NCBI RefSeq assembly: GCF_014638355.1
Contig: NZ_BMFK01000002.1
Location: 248,001-312,000 of the forward strand
DNA: 64,000 nt
Source: Priestia taiwanensis
GTDB taxonomy: Bacteria > Bacillota > Bacilli > Bacillales > Bacillaceae_G
Direction: 5' to 3'
Part shown: positions 9,756 to 20,863 of the stretch, one piece after another
Layout of the letters: each line of letters opens with the position of its first letter
Numbering within the stretch: position 1 is the first letter of the stretch
Program-made: the position numbers and the translations under genes
The notes under the pieces: model-generated
The model's input: only the letters and a program-made list of their open reading frames with translations
Databases searched by the model: none
Told to the model about the DNA's origin: nothing

Positions 9756-9769
9756 ATTAGCGCTCCTTA

Positions 9770-11110
9770 CTACAACATAGCATTTTGCGCTGTCTTATTA
9801 GCGTTCCATACTTCCTTAGCTGTTTCCTGTTGCTTTGTCTCTATTTCTTGTTCAATGTTAAATATCTCTTTGAATAACATCAACTTTTCTTTTGCCATTG
9901 GCTCATTTGCCATTTCTTTCGCTTTTAAGATTGGATCACGTAGCATTTGGTTCACAATACTCTTTGTTAACTTATTAATGATTTTACGCTCCCTCTCTGT
10001 TAGTGACGGTAACTTGCGCTCTAAACTTTGAAGTGTCTCCTCTTGAATGGCCGTTGCTTTATCACGCAATGCCGCAATAACCGGAACAACTTCTAACGTT
10101 GATAACCATTTCTTAAATTGAAGCATTTCTTCTTCAATCATAATATCAATCTTCTCAGCTTCACGCGTGCGCTCTTCTACATTTGCTTCCACGATGCCTT
10201 CTAAATCATCAATATCATACAAGAAAACATTATCAAGTTCATGAATGGATGGATCTAAATCACGAGGAACCGCAATATCTACCATAAATAGCGGACGGCC
10301 TCGTCGCATTTTCTCGACATGTTCCATCATATCTTTCGTAATGACATATTCCTTTGCGCCAGTTGAACTAATTACAATGTCCGTTTCGACTAGTGCACAC
10401 TGCAACTCATTCAACGATTTCGCATCACCTTCATATTTCGATGCCATACTTTGCGCCTTTTCATATGTTCTATTTAATACCGTTACTTTGTTCACACCAT
10501 TACCATACAAGTTCTGCAGTGCTAGTTCACCCATTTTTCCTGCACCAATAATTAATACATTACAGTTGCGCAATGATCCGAAGATTTTCTTAGCCAACTG
10601 TACTGCAGCATAGCTAACAGATACGGCGTTTTCACCAATCTCTGTTTCTGAATGTGCTCGTTTCCCTACTGTAACAGCTTGCTTGAATAACATATTGAAG
10701 ATTGTTCCTGTCGTTCCTAATTCTTGCCCTAATAAGAAACTAGACTTTACTTGCCCTAATATTTGTGTTTCTCCTACTACCATGGAACGTAGCCCACACG
10801 CTACATGGAATAAATGATCCACAGCTCCTTCTTCTTCATGAATACGTAAGTAAGGAGAAAATTCTTCTACAGGTAGTTGGAACCACTCTGACAAGAATTG
10901 CTTCACATAATAACGACCTCGTGGTAATTGATCTACAACCGCATAAATTTCCGTTCGATTACATGTAGAAACAATCACATTTTCTAAAATGCTATTGCAG
11001 TCTTTCAATGCTCTCATCGCTTTTTCCAAGTCTGAGCCTTGAAATGTTAACTTTTCCCGAATTTCTACTGGGGCAGTTTTATAGTTTAACCCGACAACCA
11101 AAATGTACAC
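9770..11110 (-). CDS. hemA: Glutamyl-tRNA reductase
   Basis: NADPH-dependent reduction of glutamyl-tRNA-Glu to glutamate-1-semialdehyde, the committed step of heme synthesis. The 446-residue protein starts at GTG (11110) after AGGGGG. The catalytic cysteine is Cys50 in [13 protein letters not shown]. The nucleotide-binding motif is [14 protein letters not shown]. The C-terminal dimerisation helices contain the [11 protein letters not shown] segment. The N-terminus ([21 protein letters not shown]) is typical. It is the first gene of the hem operon, with an extended -10 promoter about 40 bp upstream. Confidence 0.97.
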   Translation of the reverse strand: MYILVVGLNYKTAPVEIREKLTFQGSDLEKAMRALKDCNSILENVIVSTCNRTEIYAVVDQLPRGRYYVKQFLSEWFQLPVEEFSPYLRIHEEEGAVDHLFHVACGLRSMVVGETQILGQVKSSFLLGQELGTTGTIFNMLFKQAVTVGKRAHSETEIGENAVSVSYAAVQLAKKIFGSLRNCNVLIIGAGKMGELALQNLYGNGVNKVTVLNRTYEKAQSMASKYEGDAKSLNELQCALVETDIVISSTGAKEYVITKDMMEHVEKMRRGRPLFMVDIAVPRDLDPSIHELDNVFLYDIDDLEGIVEANVEERTREAEKIDIMIEEEMLQFKKWLSTLEVVPVIAALRDKATAIQEETLQSLERKLPSLTERERKIINKLTKSIVNQMLRDPILKAKEMANEPMAKEKLMLFKEIFNIEQEIETKQQETAKEVWNANKTAQNAML

Positions 11111-11414
11111 TTAGAAAGGCCCCCTATCCTTTTCTCTGTCCTTTTTCACTATTATAACATTATTTAAGTAAGTAAAATTTGATAATAATGTGAATATATT
11201 TATACTTATCATAAGAAAATGATGGTATTTGGTGACTTCCTACTTGCACATAGGTGTACTTTCACCCTTCACATACATGTTCGACATATTTCACACTACT
11301 CCCTATCCATATTTTATTATAATAGTTTATTCCGGAAATAAGAAAAAAAAAGAACTAATAATTAAAAAATAACTTTTCTCCCATTATTTTTCCACTTTTT
11401 CTATGTATATATGC
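11111..11414 (-). promoter_or_regulatory. hemA upstream region with extended -10 promoter
   Basis: A noncoding stretch of about 300 bp between the engB terminator and hemA. On the minus strand TGTTATAAT (11159-11151) forms an extended -10, but no good -35 lies 16-18 bp upstream. A PerR box was looked for because B. subtilis hemA is PerR-controlled; only a degraded TTATAAC/ATTATTT arrangement lacking the central spacer base is present. Nothing else is evident. Confidence 0.5.
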
Positions 11415-11450
11415 AAAAAAGAAGTGCGTACGATACGCACTTCTTTTTTT
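11415..11450. terminator. Strong bidirectional terminator after engB
   Basis: Arms AAAAAAGAAGTGCGTA and TACGCACTTCTTTTTT with a 3-bp loop. The A and T runs serve both strands. It lies directly after the engB stop. Confidence 0.9.
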
Positions 11451-12034
11451 TATTGTACAAACTTATAAATAGCAGACCATGCTTTTTCTTTTCCCTCTCC
11501 TGTTTCAGAAGAGAATAGCACAAGCTCGTCACCTGTTTCAATTTGCAATGTTTCACGCACTACTTTCAAATGCTTCTGCCATTTTCCTTTTGGAATCTTA
11601 TCTGCTTTTGTCGCGACAATAACCGTCGGGATTTCATAATGCTTTAAGAAATCATACATCATGACATCGTCTTTAGACGGTGCATGGCGCAAATCAACAA
11701 GTAACACAACTGCTTTTAATTGTTCACGTGTTGTGATATATGTTTCAATCATCTTACCCCATGCAGCACGTTCTGTCTTCGATACTTTTGCATATCCATA
11801 TCCAGGAACGTCTACGAAATATAAAATATCATTAATGTTAAAGAAATTTAGTAATTGCGTCTTTCCTGGCTTGGACGAAATACGCGCTATTGCTTTACGC
11901 TGTAGCATTTTATTAATGAATGATGATTTCCCAACATTTGAACGACCAGCTAAAGCGATTTCTGGGAATTGACTCACTGGATATTGGTCCGGCTTCACAG
12001 CACTTGTAATAAATTCGGTTTTTGTTACTTTCAT
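11450..12034 (-). CDS. engB: Ribosome biogenesis GTP-binding protein (YsxC/EngB)
   Basis: An essential TrmE-Era-EngA-like GTPase needed for late assembly of the 50S ribosomal subunit. The 194-residue protein shows G1 GRSNVGKS (residues 30-37), G3 DVPGYG near residue 75, and G4 ATKAD near residue 143. The N-terminus ([14 protein letters not shown]) is typical. Its ATG overlaps the lonA stop as ATGA (12034-12031), so it is translationally coupled to lonA, the same arrangement as in B. subtilis (lonA-ysxC). Confidence 0.96.
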   Translation of the reverse strand: MKVTKTEFITSAVKPDQYPVSQFPEIALAGRSNVGKSSFINKMLQRKAIARISSKPGKTQLLNFFNINDILYFVDVPGYGYAKVSKTERAAWGKMIETYITTREQLKAVVLLVDLRHAPSKDDVMMYDFLKHYEIPTVIVATKADKIPKGKWQKHLKVVRETLQIETGDELVLFSSETGEGKEKAWSAIYKFVQ

Positions 12035-14355
12035 TGTTTCTCTCCTACTAATGCATGCTCGAGTACTTCATCTAGATGTGATACTAATACAAATTCAATA
12101 TCTTCTTTCACACTATCTGGAATGTCTTCTAAGTCTTTTCCATTTTCATACGGCATGATAATTTTCTTTAGTCCCGCTCGGTGTGCACTTAATGATTTTT
12201 CTTTTAAGCCACCAATTGGTAACACACGACCACGTAATGTAATTTCTCCCGTCATCCCTACTTCACGGCTAACAGGGCGCCCTGTTAATGCAGATACGAG
12301 TGCAGTTGCCATCGTAATACCTGCAGATGGGCCATCTTTTGGTACAGCACCTTCAGGAACATGGATATGAATATCATTCTTTTCATTAAACTGTGGATCA
12401 ATATTCAACTCTTCAGCTTTCGAACGAATATAACTAAATGCAGCATGTGCTGATTCCTTCATTACGTCGCCAAGCTTTCCTGTTAAGATTAGCTTTCCTT
12501 TCCCTGGTGATAATGATACTTCAATTGCCAATGTATCTCCACCAACTGTTGTATACGCTAATCCTGTTGCTACACCAATTTGATCTTCTTTCTCTTTCGT
12601 ACCATAGCTGAACCTCGGTTTTCCTAAGAAATCATGTAAGTTCTTCTCTGTTACGGTAATTCGCTTTCTTTTCTCCGTTACGATAATACGAGCCACTTTC
12701 CGGCAAATAGATGCTAGCACTCGCTCTAAACTACGAACTCCGGCTTCACGTGTATGATGGCGGACAATTGCAAGCAATGCCTCATCACGCACTTGAAGGT
12801 TCCCTTTTTTCAATCCGTGTGCTTCTAATTGCTTCGGTAGTAAGTGGTTTTTCGCAATATGCATTTTCTCTAATTCTGTATAACCAGCAATATGAATAAT
12901 TTCCATACGATCACGCAACGGCGCTGGAATGGATCCTAGATTATTCGCTGTTGCTACGAACATTACTTTCGATAAATCGTACGTTTCTTCAATATAATGA
13001 TCACTAAATGTATGATTTTGTTCAGGATCTAAAACTTCTAACATTGCAGAAGATGGATCACCTCGAAAATCATTCGACATTTTATCGATTTCGTCCAATA
13101 AGAAGACCGGATTAATTGTTCCAGCTTTCTTCATTCCTTGAATAATACGGCCTGGCATCGCCCCAACATATGTGCGACGGTGACCACGAATTTCTGATTC
13201 ATCTCGCACACCACCTAACGAAACACGAACAAAATTACGATTCAATGATGTCGCAATTGAACGCGCGAGTGATGTCTTACCAACACCTGGAGGCCCCGCT
13301 AAGCAAAGGATCGGTCCTTTCAATGAATTCGTTAGTTGTTGAACAGCTAAGTATTCAAGTACACGCTCTTTCACTTTCTCAAGTCCATAATGTTCTTCGT
13401 CAAGAATTTTCTCTGCACGTTTTACATCTAATATGTCTTCTGTCGTTTCTGTCCAAGGAAGTTGTAATAACCAATCAATATATGTACGGATAACACCACT
13501 TTCAGCCGCGTTTGCTGGTAGTTTCTCGTAACGATCTAGCTCCTTAAACGCTACCTCTTTTGTGCTTTCTGGCATACCAGATTCCACGATTTTCTCGCGT
13601 AGCGTTTCTACTTCGCTACCCTTGCCATCTTTGTCACCAAGCTCCTTTTGGATAGCTTTCATTTGTTCGCGTAAGAAGTATTCTTTTTGTGTACGTTCCA
13701 TTGAGCGCTTTACGCGTTGATTGATTTTCTTTTCAAGATGTAATAATTCTTTCTCATCTTGAATATGTGCAATCAACTTCATAAGACGCTCTTTCGCCTC
13801 ATATGTCTTTAAAATATCTTGCTTTTCTTTTACTTTCAACGGAAGATGAGACGCAATCGTATCCGCAAGTTCACTTGAGGATGAAATATCTGCTGTCGCA
13901 AGGTATGTTTCATGCGTTACTTTCTTCGATAAATTAACGTATTGCTCGAAATGTTGAAGCAATGTGCGCATTAACGCTTTCTCTTCTAATCCATCTTCTT
14001 CCTTTTCTTCCAATACGCCAACCGTTGCTTCTATGTATGTTTTTTGCTCATCATACGTAATAATTTCTGCTCTATGTAACCCTTCCACTAAGACACGGAT
14101 TGTGCCGTTTGGTAACTTTAATAACTGTTTTACCTCTGAAATTGTTCCAACTTTATATACATCTTGTTCATTCGGATTATCCTCATCCATCGCTTTTTGC
14201 GCAACAAGAAAGACTAATTTATCATTCGCCATTGCTACTTCTAGCGCTTCAATTGACTTTTCACGTCCTACATCAAGATGTAGCACCATTGTTGGATATA
14301 CTAAAGTGCCTCTTAATGGCAGGAGGGGTAGAACCATCTCTTTTTTATTTGTCAT
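12031..14355 (-). CDS. lonA: ATP-dependent Lon protease LonA
   Basis: A cytoplasmic AAA+ serine protease that degrades misfolded and regulatory proteins. The start at ATG 14355 follows GGAGGTGTACTAAC and gives 774 residues, the B. subtilis LonA length. An upstream ATG (14433) lacks a ribosome site and would add 26 unrelated residues. Domains: N-terminal LAN domain (about 1-200, starting [14 protein letters not shown]), AAA+ module with Walker [14 protein letters not shown] and Walker [10 protein letters not shown], and a C-terminal Lon protease domain. The catalytic serine is in [14 protein letters not shown] and the lysine in [14 protein letters not shown]. No CtsR box (GGTCAAA repeat) is visible upstream. 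Confidence 0.97.
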   Translation of the reverse strand: MTNKKEMVLPLLPLRGTLVYPTMVLHLDVGREKSIEALEVAMANDKLVFLVAQKAMDEDNPNEQDVYKVGTISEVKQLLKLPNGTIRVLVEGLHRAEIITYDEQKTYIEATVGVLEEKEEDGLEEKALMRTLLQHFEQYVNLSKKVTHETYLATADISSSSELADTIASHLPLKVKEKQDILKTYEAKERLMKLIAHIQDEKELLHLEKKINQRVKRSMERTQKEYFLREQMKAIQKELGDKDGKGSEVETLREKIVESGMPESTKEVAFKELDRYEKLPANAAESGVIRTYIDWLLQLPWTETTEDILDVKRAEKILDEEHYGLEKVKERVLEYLAVQQLTNSLKGPILCLAGPPGVGKTSLARSIATSLNRNFVRVSLGGVRDESEIRGHRRTYVGAMPGRIIQGMKKAGTINPVFLLDEIDKMSNDFRGDPSSAMLEVLDPEQNHTFSDHYIEETYDLSKVMFVATANNLGSIPAPLRDRMEIIHIAGYTELEKMHIAKNHLLPKQLEAHGLKKGNLQVRDEALLAIVRHHTREAGVRSLERVLASICRKVARIIVTEKRKRITVTEKNLHDFLGKPRFSYGTKEKEDQIGVATGLAYTTVGGDTLAIEVSLSPGKGKLILTGKLGDVMKESAHAAFSYIRSKAEELNIDPQFNEKNDIHIHVPEGAVPKDGPSAGITMATALVSALTGRPVSREVGMTGEITLRGRVLPIGGLKEKSLSAHRAGLKKIIMPYENGKDLEDIPDSVKEDIEFVLVSHLDEVLEHALVGEKQ

Positions 14356-14483
14356 TGTTAGTACACCTCCAAAATGTATTGCCCTATTATCATATTGTAT
14401 ATTACACCATGTGAAAAGGAAAGCGTATTTCACCGCCTATTCCTTATTCACCACGAACTCTTCTTCATGCACGGACATCAAAA

Positions 14484-14517
14484 AAGCTAGGAAAAGAGCT
14501 TTCCCTCTTCCTAGCTT
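14484..14517 (-). terminator. Terminator of lonB
   Basis: Minus-strand hairpin AAGCTAGGAAGAG / CTCTTTTCCTAGCTT followed by a T-run, between lonB and lonA. It indicates that lonB and lonA are separate transcription units. Confidence 0.85.
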
Positions 14518-14534
14518 CTCCATATATCCCTCTC

Positions 14535-16199
14535 TTACATCGATTTTGCTTCATTTTCTGGAAACACTAACGACGATTTATCTACTAATGACTGCTTACC
14601 AAATGTGATATGGAACACTTCTTCAATATGACTAACAGGAATAACTGTAATTCCCTCAACATGTTGAATCATTTCTTGATGATTCTCCTTCGGAATAAGT
14701 ACTGTTTTCGCTCCTGCTTTTTTCGCAGCTTTAATCTTTGCTCGCACTCCACCAACAGGCTTTACATCACCGTATACACTTATTTCCCCTGTCATTGCAA
14801 TCATATTTGTAATCGGAATACCACTAACAGCCGAATAAATACCTGTCGCAATTGCTATACCAGCTGAAGGTCCATCTACCGGTATCCCCCCAGGGAAATT
14901 AACATGAATATCATACCCTTTTGTCAATAACTCTAGTTTTCTTAATACCGTTACAACATTTTCAACAGATCCTTTTGCCATACTTTTGCGGCGAATAGAT
15001 TTCCCACTATTCCCAAGGCTTTCTTCTTCTACAATACCTGTCACAGTAATACTACCTTGTTCCTCTGTTTTTATCGCATTCACTTCTATTTCAAGTAACG
15101 CACCAGTATCAGGGCCGTACACTGCTAATCCATTCACAATTCCGACACGAGGCTTTGTAGGAATCATCTTTTCATGACGCGGGGCTAATCGACTTGAATA
15201 CACGACCCACTCTACATCTTCGTTGTAAATAGTCGTTTCATTTTTCGTAATCGCCATTCCCGCAGCAATTTGGACTAAATTAATAGCTTCACGTCCATTT
15301 CTTGCATATGTACTAATTAACTCCAACCCTTTCTCATCAATATGAAGTTTAATTTTGAGTGCCGCATTTTTCGCCACTTGTTTAATTTCTTCTTTTTCTA
15401 ACTCACGGAAATATATTTCTAAACAACGTGACCGAATCGCCGGTGGAATCTCTTCCGGAGAACGTGTCGTCGCGCCAACTAAACGGAAATCTGCAGGAAA
15501 TCCATTTTGAAAAATATCATGTATATATGATGGAATCATCATATTCTCTTCACTATAATAAGCACTTTCAAACAATACTTTGCGGTCCTCTAACACTTTT
15601 AACATTTTGTTCATTTGAATCGTATGAAGCTCTCCTATTTCATCGATAAACAAAATACCTCCGTGTGCATCTGTCACCGCACCTTTCTTTGGCTGAGGAA
15701 CACCAGCCTGCCCCATCGGGCCAGCCCCTTGATAAATCGGATCGTGTACAGAACCAATAAGTGGATCTGCAATACCACGTTCATCAAAACGCGCAGTTGT
15801 TGCATCTAACTCCACAAACACAGCATCACGTCGGAACGGTGACTTTGCATTTTTCTTCGCTTCCTCTAATACAAGGCGTGCCGCGGCAGTTTTCCCTACT
15901 CCTGGTGGACCGTAAATAATAACATGCTGTGGATTCGGGCCGCACAGCGCTGCCTTCAGCGTCTTGATACCATCTTCTTGACCAACAATGTCTTCAAATG
16001 TCGTTGGTCTAACCCTTTCTGACAGCGGCTCTGTTAAAGAAATCTTTCGCATCTTACGTAATTGCTCCATTTCTTTTCTTGATTCCTTATCTACAGACAC
16101 TTTTTGCGTGCGCTGGTTTCGGAGGAGATGCCAAAAGTATAATCCTATAATTACCCCAAAAAACAACTGACTAAATAACAATATATTTGTCCAGTTCAT
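14535..16199 (-). CDS. lonB: LonB, membrane-anchored Lon-like protease of sporulation
   Basis: A 554-residue Lon family protease. In B. subtilis LonB is forespore-expressed and anchored by an N-terminal helix. An N-terminal membrane segment is visible here (about residues 4-24, ILLFSQLFFGVIIGLYFW). The AAA+ domain has Walker [14 protein letters not shown] and Walker B LFIDEIGEL. The C-terminal protease domain has the catalytic serine in VDGPSAGIAIATG and the lysine in GGVRAKIKAAKKAG. There is no LAN domain, unlike LonA. The ATG follows GTAGGAGGCATACA. It is transcribed from its own upstream region between clpX and lonB; I could not assign a sporulation sigma promoter with confidence. Confidence 0.95.
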   Translation of the reverse strand: MNWTNILLFSQLFFGVIIGLYFWHLLRNQRTQKVSVDKESRKEMEQLRKMRKISLTEPLSERVRPTTFEDIVGQEDGIKTLKAALCGPNPQHVIIYGPPGVGKTAAARLVLEEAKKNAKSPFRRDAVFVELDATTARFDERGIADPLIGSVHDPIYQGAGPMGQAGVPQPKKGAVTDAHGGILFIDEIGELHTIQMNKMLKVLEDRKVLFESAYYSEENMMIPSYIHDIFQNGFPADFRLVGATTRSPEEIPPAIRSRCLEIYFRELEKEEIKQVAKNAALKIKLHIDEKGLELISTYARNGREAINLVQIAAGMAITKNETTIYNEDVEWVVYSSRLAPRHEKMIPTKPRVGIVNGLAVYGPDTGALLEIEVNAIKTEEQGSITVTGIVEEESLGNSGKSIRRKSMAKGSVENVVTVLRKLELLTKGYDIHVNFPGGIPVDGPSAGIAIATGIYSAVSGIPITNMIAMTGEISVYGDVKPVGGVRAKIKAAKKAGAKTVLIPKENHQEMIQHVEGITVIPVSHIEEVFHITFGKQSLVDKSSLVFPENEAKSM

Positions 16200-16419
16200 T
16201 GTATGCCTCCTACACTCATAGATGACTATTTATACTACATTAACGAGCTATAAAAACACTTCTCTTAAAAGGTAAACAGCTCGAAAAGGCCCGATTAGCG
16301 TCACTTACAATCACGAGAGACTCCAACTCCAATGATAGAAGTTCACTTTATATGTAGTATGTCCGCCACAAGGTAAAAATAAACAAAAAATCCCTTTTTC
16401 TCTCTCCTCAAAATACAAA

Positions 16420-16451
16420 AATCCCTCTGTACAAATTTGTACAGAGGGATT
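16420..16451. terminator. Terminator after clpX (perfect 32-bp palindrome)
   Basis: AATCCCTCTGTACAAA and TTTGTACAGAGGGATT form a perfect palindrome. On the minus strand it is followed by TTTTTG, directly after the clpX stop. Confidence 0.88.
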
Positions 16452-16456
16452 CATTG

Positions 16457-17722
16457 TTATGCAGATGTTTTCTTGTTTTCTTCTAATAACGTGCCATCTT
16501 GTAGCAATAATTTCGGTGCTACTTTATCACGTACTGTTTCTGCAGAGATAATGCATTTTTCAATATCATCACGAGAAGGAAGTTCGAACATCACATCTAA
16601 CATAATGCCTTCAATGATTGAACGCAAACCACGAGCTCCTGTTTTACGCTCAATTGCTTTCTTCGCAATCTCTTGTAATGCACCTTCTTCAAACTCAAGC
16701 TCTACGTCATCAAGTTCTAATAACTTCTGATATTGCTTCACTAGCGCATTCTTCGGCTTCGTTAAAATTTCTACTAACGCATCCTCATCTAATGGTTCTA
16801 AGTTCGCAATAACAGGTAAACGACCGATGAACTCAGGAATTAAGCCATAGCGCAATAAATCTTCCGGTAACACATGGTTAAGAATATCCTTTTGCTCAAT
16901 ATCACCAGTTAACGTATCTGCACCAAAACCAATTACCTTTTTACCTAAACGGCGCTTGATAATTTGTTCAATACCATCGAATGCCCCGCCACAAATAAAT
17001 AGGATATTCGTTGTATCAATTTGAATGAATTCTTGGTGTGGGTGCTTACGTCCACCTTGAGGAGGTACACTCGCAACTGTACCTTCTAAGATTTTCAGTA
17101 ACGCTTGTTGCACACCTTCACCTGATACATCACGAGTAATAGAAGGGTTCTCTGATTTACGGGCTACTTTATCAATTTCGTCTATGTATATAATACCTTT
17201 TTCTGCCTTTTCAACGTCATAATCTGCCGCTTGAATTAGCTTTAATAAAATATTCTCTACATCTTCTCCTACATATCCTGCTTCTGTTAAAGAAGTAGCA
17301 TCCGCAATTGCAAAAGGTACGTTTAAAATACGCGCAAGCGTTTGAGCTAATAACGTTTTTCCACTACCTGTAGGACCGATTAAGCTAATATTACTCTTTG
17401 ATAACTCAACATCATCAATTTTGCTGTTTGAATTAATACGTTTGTAGTGGTTATACACCGCTACCGCTAAAGCTTTCTTCGCAGAATCTTGACCGATTAC
17501 GTATTCATCTAAAATCTCATGAATTTCTAATGGCTTTGGAACATCTTTGAATTCAACTTCATCATCTTTTGCTAATTCTTCTTGTACAATTTCTGTACAA
17601 AGTTCGATACACTCGTCACAAATGTACACGCCAGGACCAGCCACTAACTTACGAACTTGGGATTGAGTCTTCCCACAGAAAGAACATTTCAATTGCCCTT
17701 TTTCATCATTAAATTTAAACAT
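16457..17722 (-). CDS. clpX: ATP-dependent Clp protease ATP-binding subunit ClpX
   Basis: An AAA+ unfoldase that feeds substrates to ClpP. The 421-residue protein starts with the zinc-binding domain (Cys13, Cys16, Cys35, Cys38 in CSFCG...CDEC). It continues with Walker A GPTGSGKT near residue 118, Walker [10 protein letters not shown], and sensor 2 [10 protein letters not shown]. The ClpP-docking IGF loop is intact ([10 protein letters not shown]), so partnership with ClpP is expected; clpP is not in the window. It sits between lonB and tig, as in B. subtilis. Confidence 0.98.
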   Translation of the reverse strand: MFKFNDEKGQLKCSFCGKTQSQVRKLVAGPGVYICDECIELCTEIVQEELAKDDEVEFKDVPKPLEIHEILDEYVIGQDSAKKALAVAVYNHYKRINSNSKIDDVELSKSNISLIGPTGSGKTLLAQTLARILNVPFAIADATSLTEAGYVGEDVENILLKLIQAADYDVEKAEKGIIYIDEIDKVARKSENPSITRDVSGEGVQQALLKILEGTVASVPPQGGRKHPHQEFIQIDTTNILFICGGAFDGIEQIIKRRLGKKVIGFGADTLTGDIEQKDILNHVLPEDLLRYGLIPEFIGRLPVIANLEPLDEDALVEILTKPKNALVKQYQKLLELDDVELEFEEGALQEIAKKAIERKTGARGLRSIIEGIMLDVMFELPSRDDIEKCIISAETVRDKVAPKLLLQDGTLLEENKKTSA

Positions 17723-17960
17723 TGTTTCACACTCCTTTTTAAGTGCTTTTCAAAATATGTAATCTTTACACTAACCTACATTACGTCTTTCATCAACAAA
17801 AAAGTATGTAAATGTTGTTCTTTACTAACAGAATACCATTTGAAGGAGTAAAATATGTATACTTTCCACAGGAATAAAAGATGCGTACAAATATATTCTC
17901 TATTTGCCTTCTATTTCCTGCCCGTTCTAAAAATTATGTACACGATATTTCCATCTTATA

Positions 17961-17991
17961 AAACAAGGCACGATATCATCGCGCCTTGTTT
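17961..17991 (-). terminator. Terminator of tig
   Basis: Arms AACAAGGC and GCCTTGTT plus a CGAT/ATCG extension. The minus-strand tail is TTTTAT. It lies in the 286-bp gap between tig and clpX; nothing else was identified in that gap. Confidence 0.75.
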
Positions 17992-18008
17992 GCTTGTGCT
18001 TAATTATA

Positions 18009-19295
18009 TTATGCAACAGTTTTACTGTTTTCTACAAGTAATTCAACTGCTTTACGGAATTTAAGATCTTCCTTCACAGCACCAAGGTTAGCACCTAACA
18101 TTTGCTTAATGTTTTCAACTGGCATGTTGTACATAGCAGCCATTTTTTCGATTTCAGCATCTACATCAGCTTCTGTTACTTCGATGTTTTCAGCTTTCAC
18201 GATTGCTTCTAATGTTAAGTTGATGCGTACGCGCTTCTGTGCATCTTCTTTCATTTGACCTTTTAATGCATCTTCATCAGTACCTGTGAATTGGAAGTAT
18301 AACTCTAAGTTCATTCCTTGGTGTTGTAAGCGTTGTTCGAATTCTTTCATCATACGATCTAACTCAGTGTCAACCATTGCTTCTGGAATGTCAACTTCTG
18401 TGTTAGCTGCTGCTGCTTCTACTAAAGCGTCGCGAGTTGTCGCTTCTGCTTCATTTTTCTTAGCAGCTTCTAAGTTTGTACGTAATGATGCTTTTAATTC
18501 TTCTAAGCTTGCAACTTCTTCATTAGCATCTTTAGCGAACTCGTCATCTAAAGCTGGAAGTTCTTTTACTTTCACTTCATGAAGTGTTACTTTGAATGTA
18601 GCTGGCTTACCTGCTAACTCTTCAGCATGGTACTCAGCTGGGAATGCTACTTCTACGTCTTTTGTAGCGCCTGCTTCTAAACCAACTAATTGCTCTTCGA
18701 AACCTGGGATAAATGTGCCAGAACCGATTGCTAATGAGTAGTTCTCGCCTTTTCCACCTTCAAATGCTTCGCCATCAACGAAACCTTCGAAGTCGATTAC
18801 TACTGTATCACCTTCAGCTACAGCACCTTCTTTAACTACAAGCTCAGCTTGACGCTCTTGTAATTTTGTTAATTCAGCTTGTACATCTTCTTCTGTTACT
18901 TCTGTTGTTACAGCAGGAACTTCTAAACCTTTGTACTCGCCTAATTTAACTTCAGGCTTCACTGTTACTTTCGCAGTGAATACTAATTTTTGACCTTTAG
19001 CCATTTCTTTAACATCGATTTCTGGATGAGCAACTGGCTCGATTCCAGCTTCTTCAACAGCTTTACCGTAAGCTACTGGTAAGATTTCATCTAATGCATC
19101 ATTGTAAAGTGCTTCTACACCGTACATTTTTTCAAACATTGGACGAGGAAGTTTACCTTTACGGAATCCCGGTACGTTTACTTTTTTTACAACTTTCTTG
19201 AAAGCTGCATCTAAACCTTTGTTTACATCTTCAGCTGATACTTCAACTGTTAATAAACCAACATTACCTTCTAATTTTTCCCATTTTGTTGTCAT
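18009..19295 (-). CDS. tig: Trigger factor (ribosome-associated chaperone, PPIase)
   Basis: Binds nascent chains at the ribosome exit tunnel. The 428-residue product starts at ATG 19295 ([18 protein letters not shown]); a TTG six codons upstream is inside the GGAGG site and is rejected. The N-terminal ribosome-binding loop is [17 protein letters not shown] (about 40-57). The central FKBP-type domain holds [19 protein letters not shown] and [11 protein letters not shown]. The C-terminal helical arms complete the fold. Length is close to the usual 425. Its own promoter is at 19415-19442. Confidence 0.97.
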   Translation of the reverse strand: MTTKWEKLEGNVGLLTVEVSAEDVNKGLDAAFKKVVKKVNVPGFRKGKLPRPMFEKMYGVEALYNDALDEILPVAYGKAVEEAGIEPVAHPEIDVKEMAKGQKLVFTAKVTVKPEVKLGEYKGLEVPAVTTEVTEEDVQAELTKLQERQAELVVKEGAVAEGDTVVIDFEGFVDGEAFEGGKGENYSLAIGSGTFIPGFEEQLVGLEAGATKDVEVAFPAEYHAEELAGKPATFKVTLHEVKVKELPALDDEFAKDANEEVASLEELKASLRTNLEAAKKNEAEATTRDALVEAAAANTEVDIPEAMVDTELDRMMKEFEQRLQHQGMNLELYFQFTGTDEDALKGQMKEDAQKRVRINLTLEAIVKAENIEVTEADVDAEIEKMAAMYNMPVENIKQMLGANLGAVKEDLKFRKAVELLVENSKTVA

Positions 19296-19414
19296 TATAT
19301 TCGTTACCTCCAATATAAATTAAAATCTAGAGTAATGAATTTACTAATTAAGTATGTTATGGAATAAATATCCAATATTCATTCTTTATAAAATCGACTC
19401 TCTACAACCCTTAC

Positions 19415-19442
19415 ATTATACCATAGAATATAATTGTTTCAA
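19415..19442 (-). promoter_or_regulatory. Sigma-A promoter of tig
   Basis: TTGAAA (19442-19437), a 16-bp spacer, and TATAAT (19420-19415) with an upstream TGG (extended -10). Confidence 0.75.
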
Positions 19443-19473
19443 GATTTGCAAGGATTCTTTTTTCTACCAATCC

Positions 19474-20481
19474 TTATAATATCGTCGAAACTTCTTCTAT
19501 TTCTACTAAAAACTGAATTGCATCCTGTAATTGTTCCTCATCTACATCGTATAGAGATACAATCTCTGCCCCTTCAGCAAATCCATATAATCGAACACTA
19601 ATTGTATGAAGTGCCGCAGCCCACAGGTTCTCTTCTTGCGGGTCCGGAAGAAGCGGGAATAATGTATATAAATGTTGTAGGAAGTAATCTCTTGCCGTTT
19701 CGGCAAGCATAGGGTTCTCTTGTCCAATTTTCTCCTCAATTACTTCCATAACACGTTGTACGAACGGATCATCACCTTCCTCATACAATACAAAAGGACT
19801 TACTTCCATTGTCCTCCTGAACTTTCTCACAAGTAACGTTGCCTCTATCTCTTCTTTCATCAAGACGTGTAGAATCATTGTCTTAACTAGTGGATGTTTT
19901 TCCCCATCTGCTAGGAATTCGCGGAAAGTTGACAAGGCATATTTCAACATTCGTCCATGTAATGATTGTACGAGCGTCATCTGTTCTTTCACATCGTCTC
20001 CTTGAATCAACACACGTTGTACATGCTGTAACTCTTCACTGTCCTCATCATCAACCACAGATTCAGTCATCTTCATCGAAATACTTAACAGCGCTCGAAG
20101 CTTTTGGATATGTTCTTCCGAAACACCTTCTTCGTGAAGCGCTCGTTGCAAGACACGCTCTACCTCTTCGTAATTATTTAATTGTACTAAAATAGACAAG
20201 TAAATTTCAAGCGCATCAAAGTGTTGCATCTTGCCCCACACTAATTCCTCACACGTTTCTTTTGCTTCTTGTAGACGACCTAATTCAACTAAACAAATAA
20301 TTATTGCTAGCTCTGTTTCCGCCGTATGATATTCGTAATCTCGCATCATTTGGAATGTATCGTAAGCCTCTTGAAATCGTTTCTCGTTCAAGCACTCATG
20401 GCCACGCTCTAACAATCGTCTTTTTAATTGCGGAAATAACACAATATTATTTTGTTGTTCCCCATCCTTTGATTGCATCAT
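19474..20481 (-). CDS. ysoA: TPR-repeat protein YsoA
   Basis: A 335-residue cytoplasmic protein rich in helical tetratricopeptide-like repeats. The N-terminal half (about 20-130) has paired helices such as RGHECLNEKRFQEAYDTFQMM and LEIYLSILVQLNNYEEVERVL. The tail is acidic and helical. It matches B. subtilis YsoA in length (339) and position, next to tig. Of three in-frame start codons (GTG, ATG, ATG at 20484-20476), the ATG at 20481 is best spaced from GAGGG. The exact role is unknown; TPR proteins act as protein-protein adaptors. In B. subtilis leuD lies next to it; here glycosyltransferase remnants do. Confidence 0.85.
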   Translation of the reverse strand: MMQSKDGEQQNNIVLFPQLKRRLLERGHECLNEKRFQEAYDTFQMMRDYEYHTAETELAIIICLVELGRLQEAKETCEELVWGKMQHFDALEIYLSILVQLNNYEEVERVLQRALHEEGVSEEHIQKLRALLSISMKMTESVVDDEDSEELQHVQRVLIQGDDVKEQMTLVQSLHGRMLKYALSTFREFLADGEKHPLVKTMILHVLMKEEIEATLLVRKFRRTMEVSPFVLYEEGDDPFVQRVMEVIEEKIGQENPMLAETARDYFLQHLYTLFPLLPDPQEENLWAAALHTISVRLYGFAEGAEIVSLYDVDEEQLQDAIQFLVEIEEVSTIL

Positions 20482-20606
20482 CACTTCGCCCTCATCTATG
20501 TATAATTTTGTTCTTTGATAGACTATTTATCTTCCCTACAGTGTAACAAGAATACAGGGACAAACTCAACTATAAAATTAAACCCCTTATATATGAAAAT
20601 ATAACA

Positions 20607-20644
20607 AAAAGATGATCTTTGTTCCTATCCAAAGATCATCTTTT
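20607..20644 (-). terminator. Terminator after the glycosyltransferase remnant
   Basis: Arms AAAAGATGATCTTTG and CAAAGATCATCTTTT with an 8-bp loop and a T-run on both strands. Confidence 0.85.
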
Positions 20645-20660
20645 TTAAAACATATTTATC

Positions 20661-20863
20661 TTACAATTTCTTTATAATATCTCACTGTCTCTTTACGTAA
20701 GCTCTCTAATGAGAAATATGTCGTTGCTCGCTCATACAACCTATCGCCGCTCTCTCTTAGCTCGCCTTCTTTCTTCTCATATGCATCCTCAATCGCAACT
20801 GCTAATACATCACTATCTTTCACCATAACAATCCAACAGTACTGCTTACCTTCAATTTTAGAT
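20661..20863 (-). pseudogene. C-terminal remnant of a GT4-type glycosyltransferase
   Basis: An open frame of 67 codons without a start, ending in TAA at 20663-20661. It reads ...WIVMVKDSDVLAVAIEDAYEKK...RATTYFSLESLRKETVRYYKEIV. This resembles the last 60 residues of group 1 (GT4) glycosyltransferases: the PEIV-KDxDVxALAxAI region and the C-terminal helix reaching back to the N-lobe. Everything upstream, including the donor site, is missing. The frame stops abruptly at about 20863, where the opposite-strand GT2 remnant begins. A good terminator still follows it, so it was once a functional gene end. Family assignment is from pattern only. Confidence 0.65.

Noticed and set aside
11151..11167. 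Possible PerR box upstream of hemA
   Set aside because: TTATAAC and ATTATTT lie without the central spacer base and with mismatches, so it does not fit TTATAATnATTATAA well.
14356..14460. CtsR operator upstream of lonA
   Set aside because: No GGTCAAA direct repeat is present in the region.
17855..18064. Plus-strand ORF of 69 codons with a GAAGGAG site between clpX and tig
   Set aside because: It runs through the tig terminator hairpin and into the tig 3' end on the other strand. The composition is not protein-like beyond a hydrophobic stretch, so it is probably chance.
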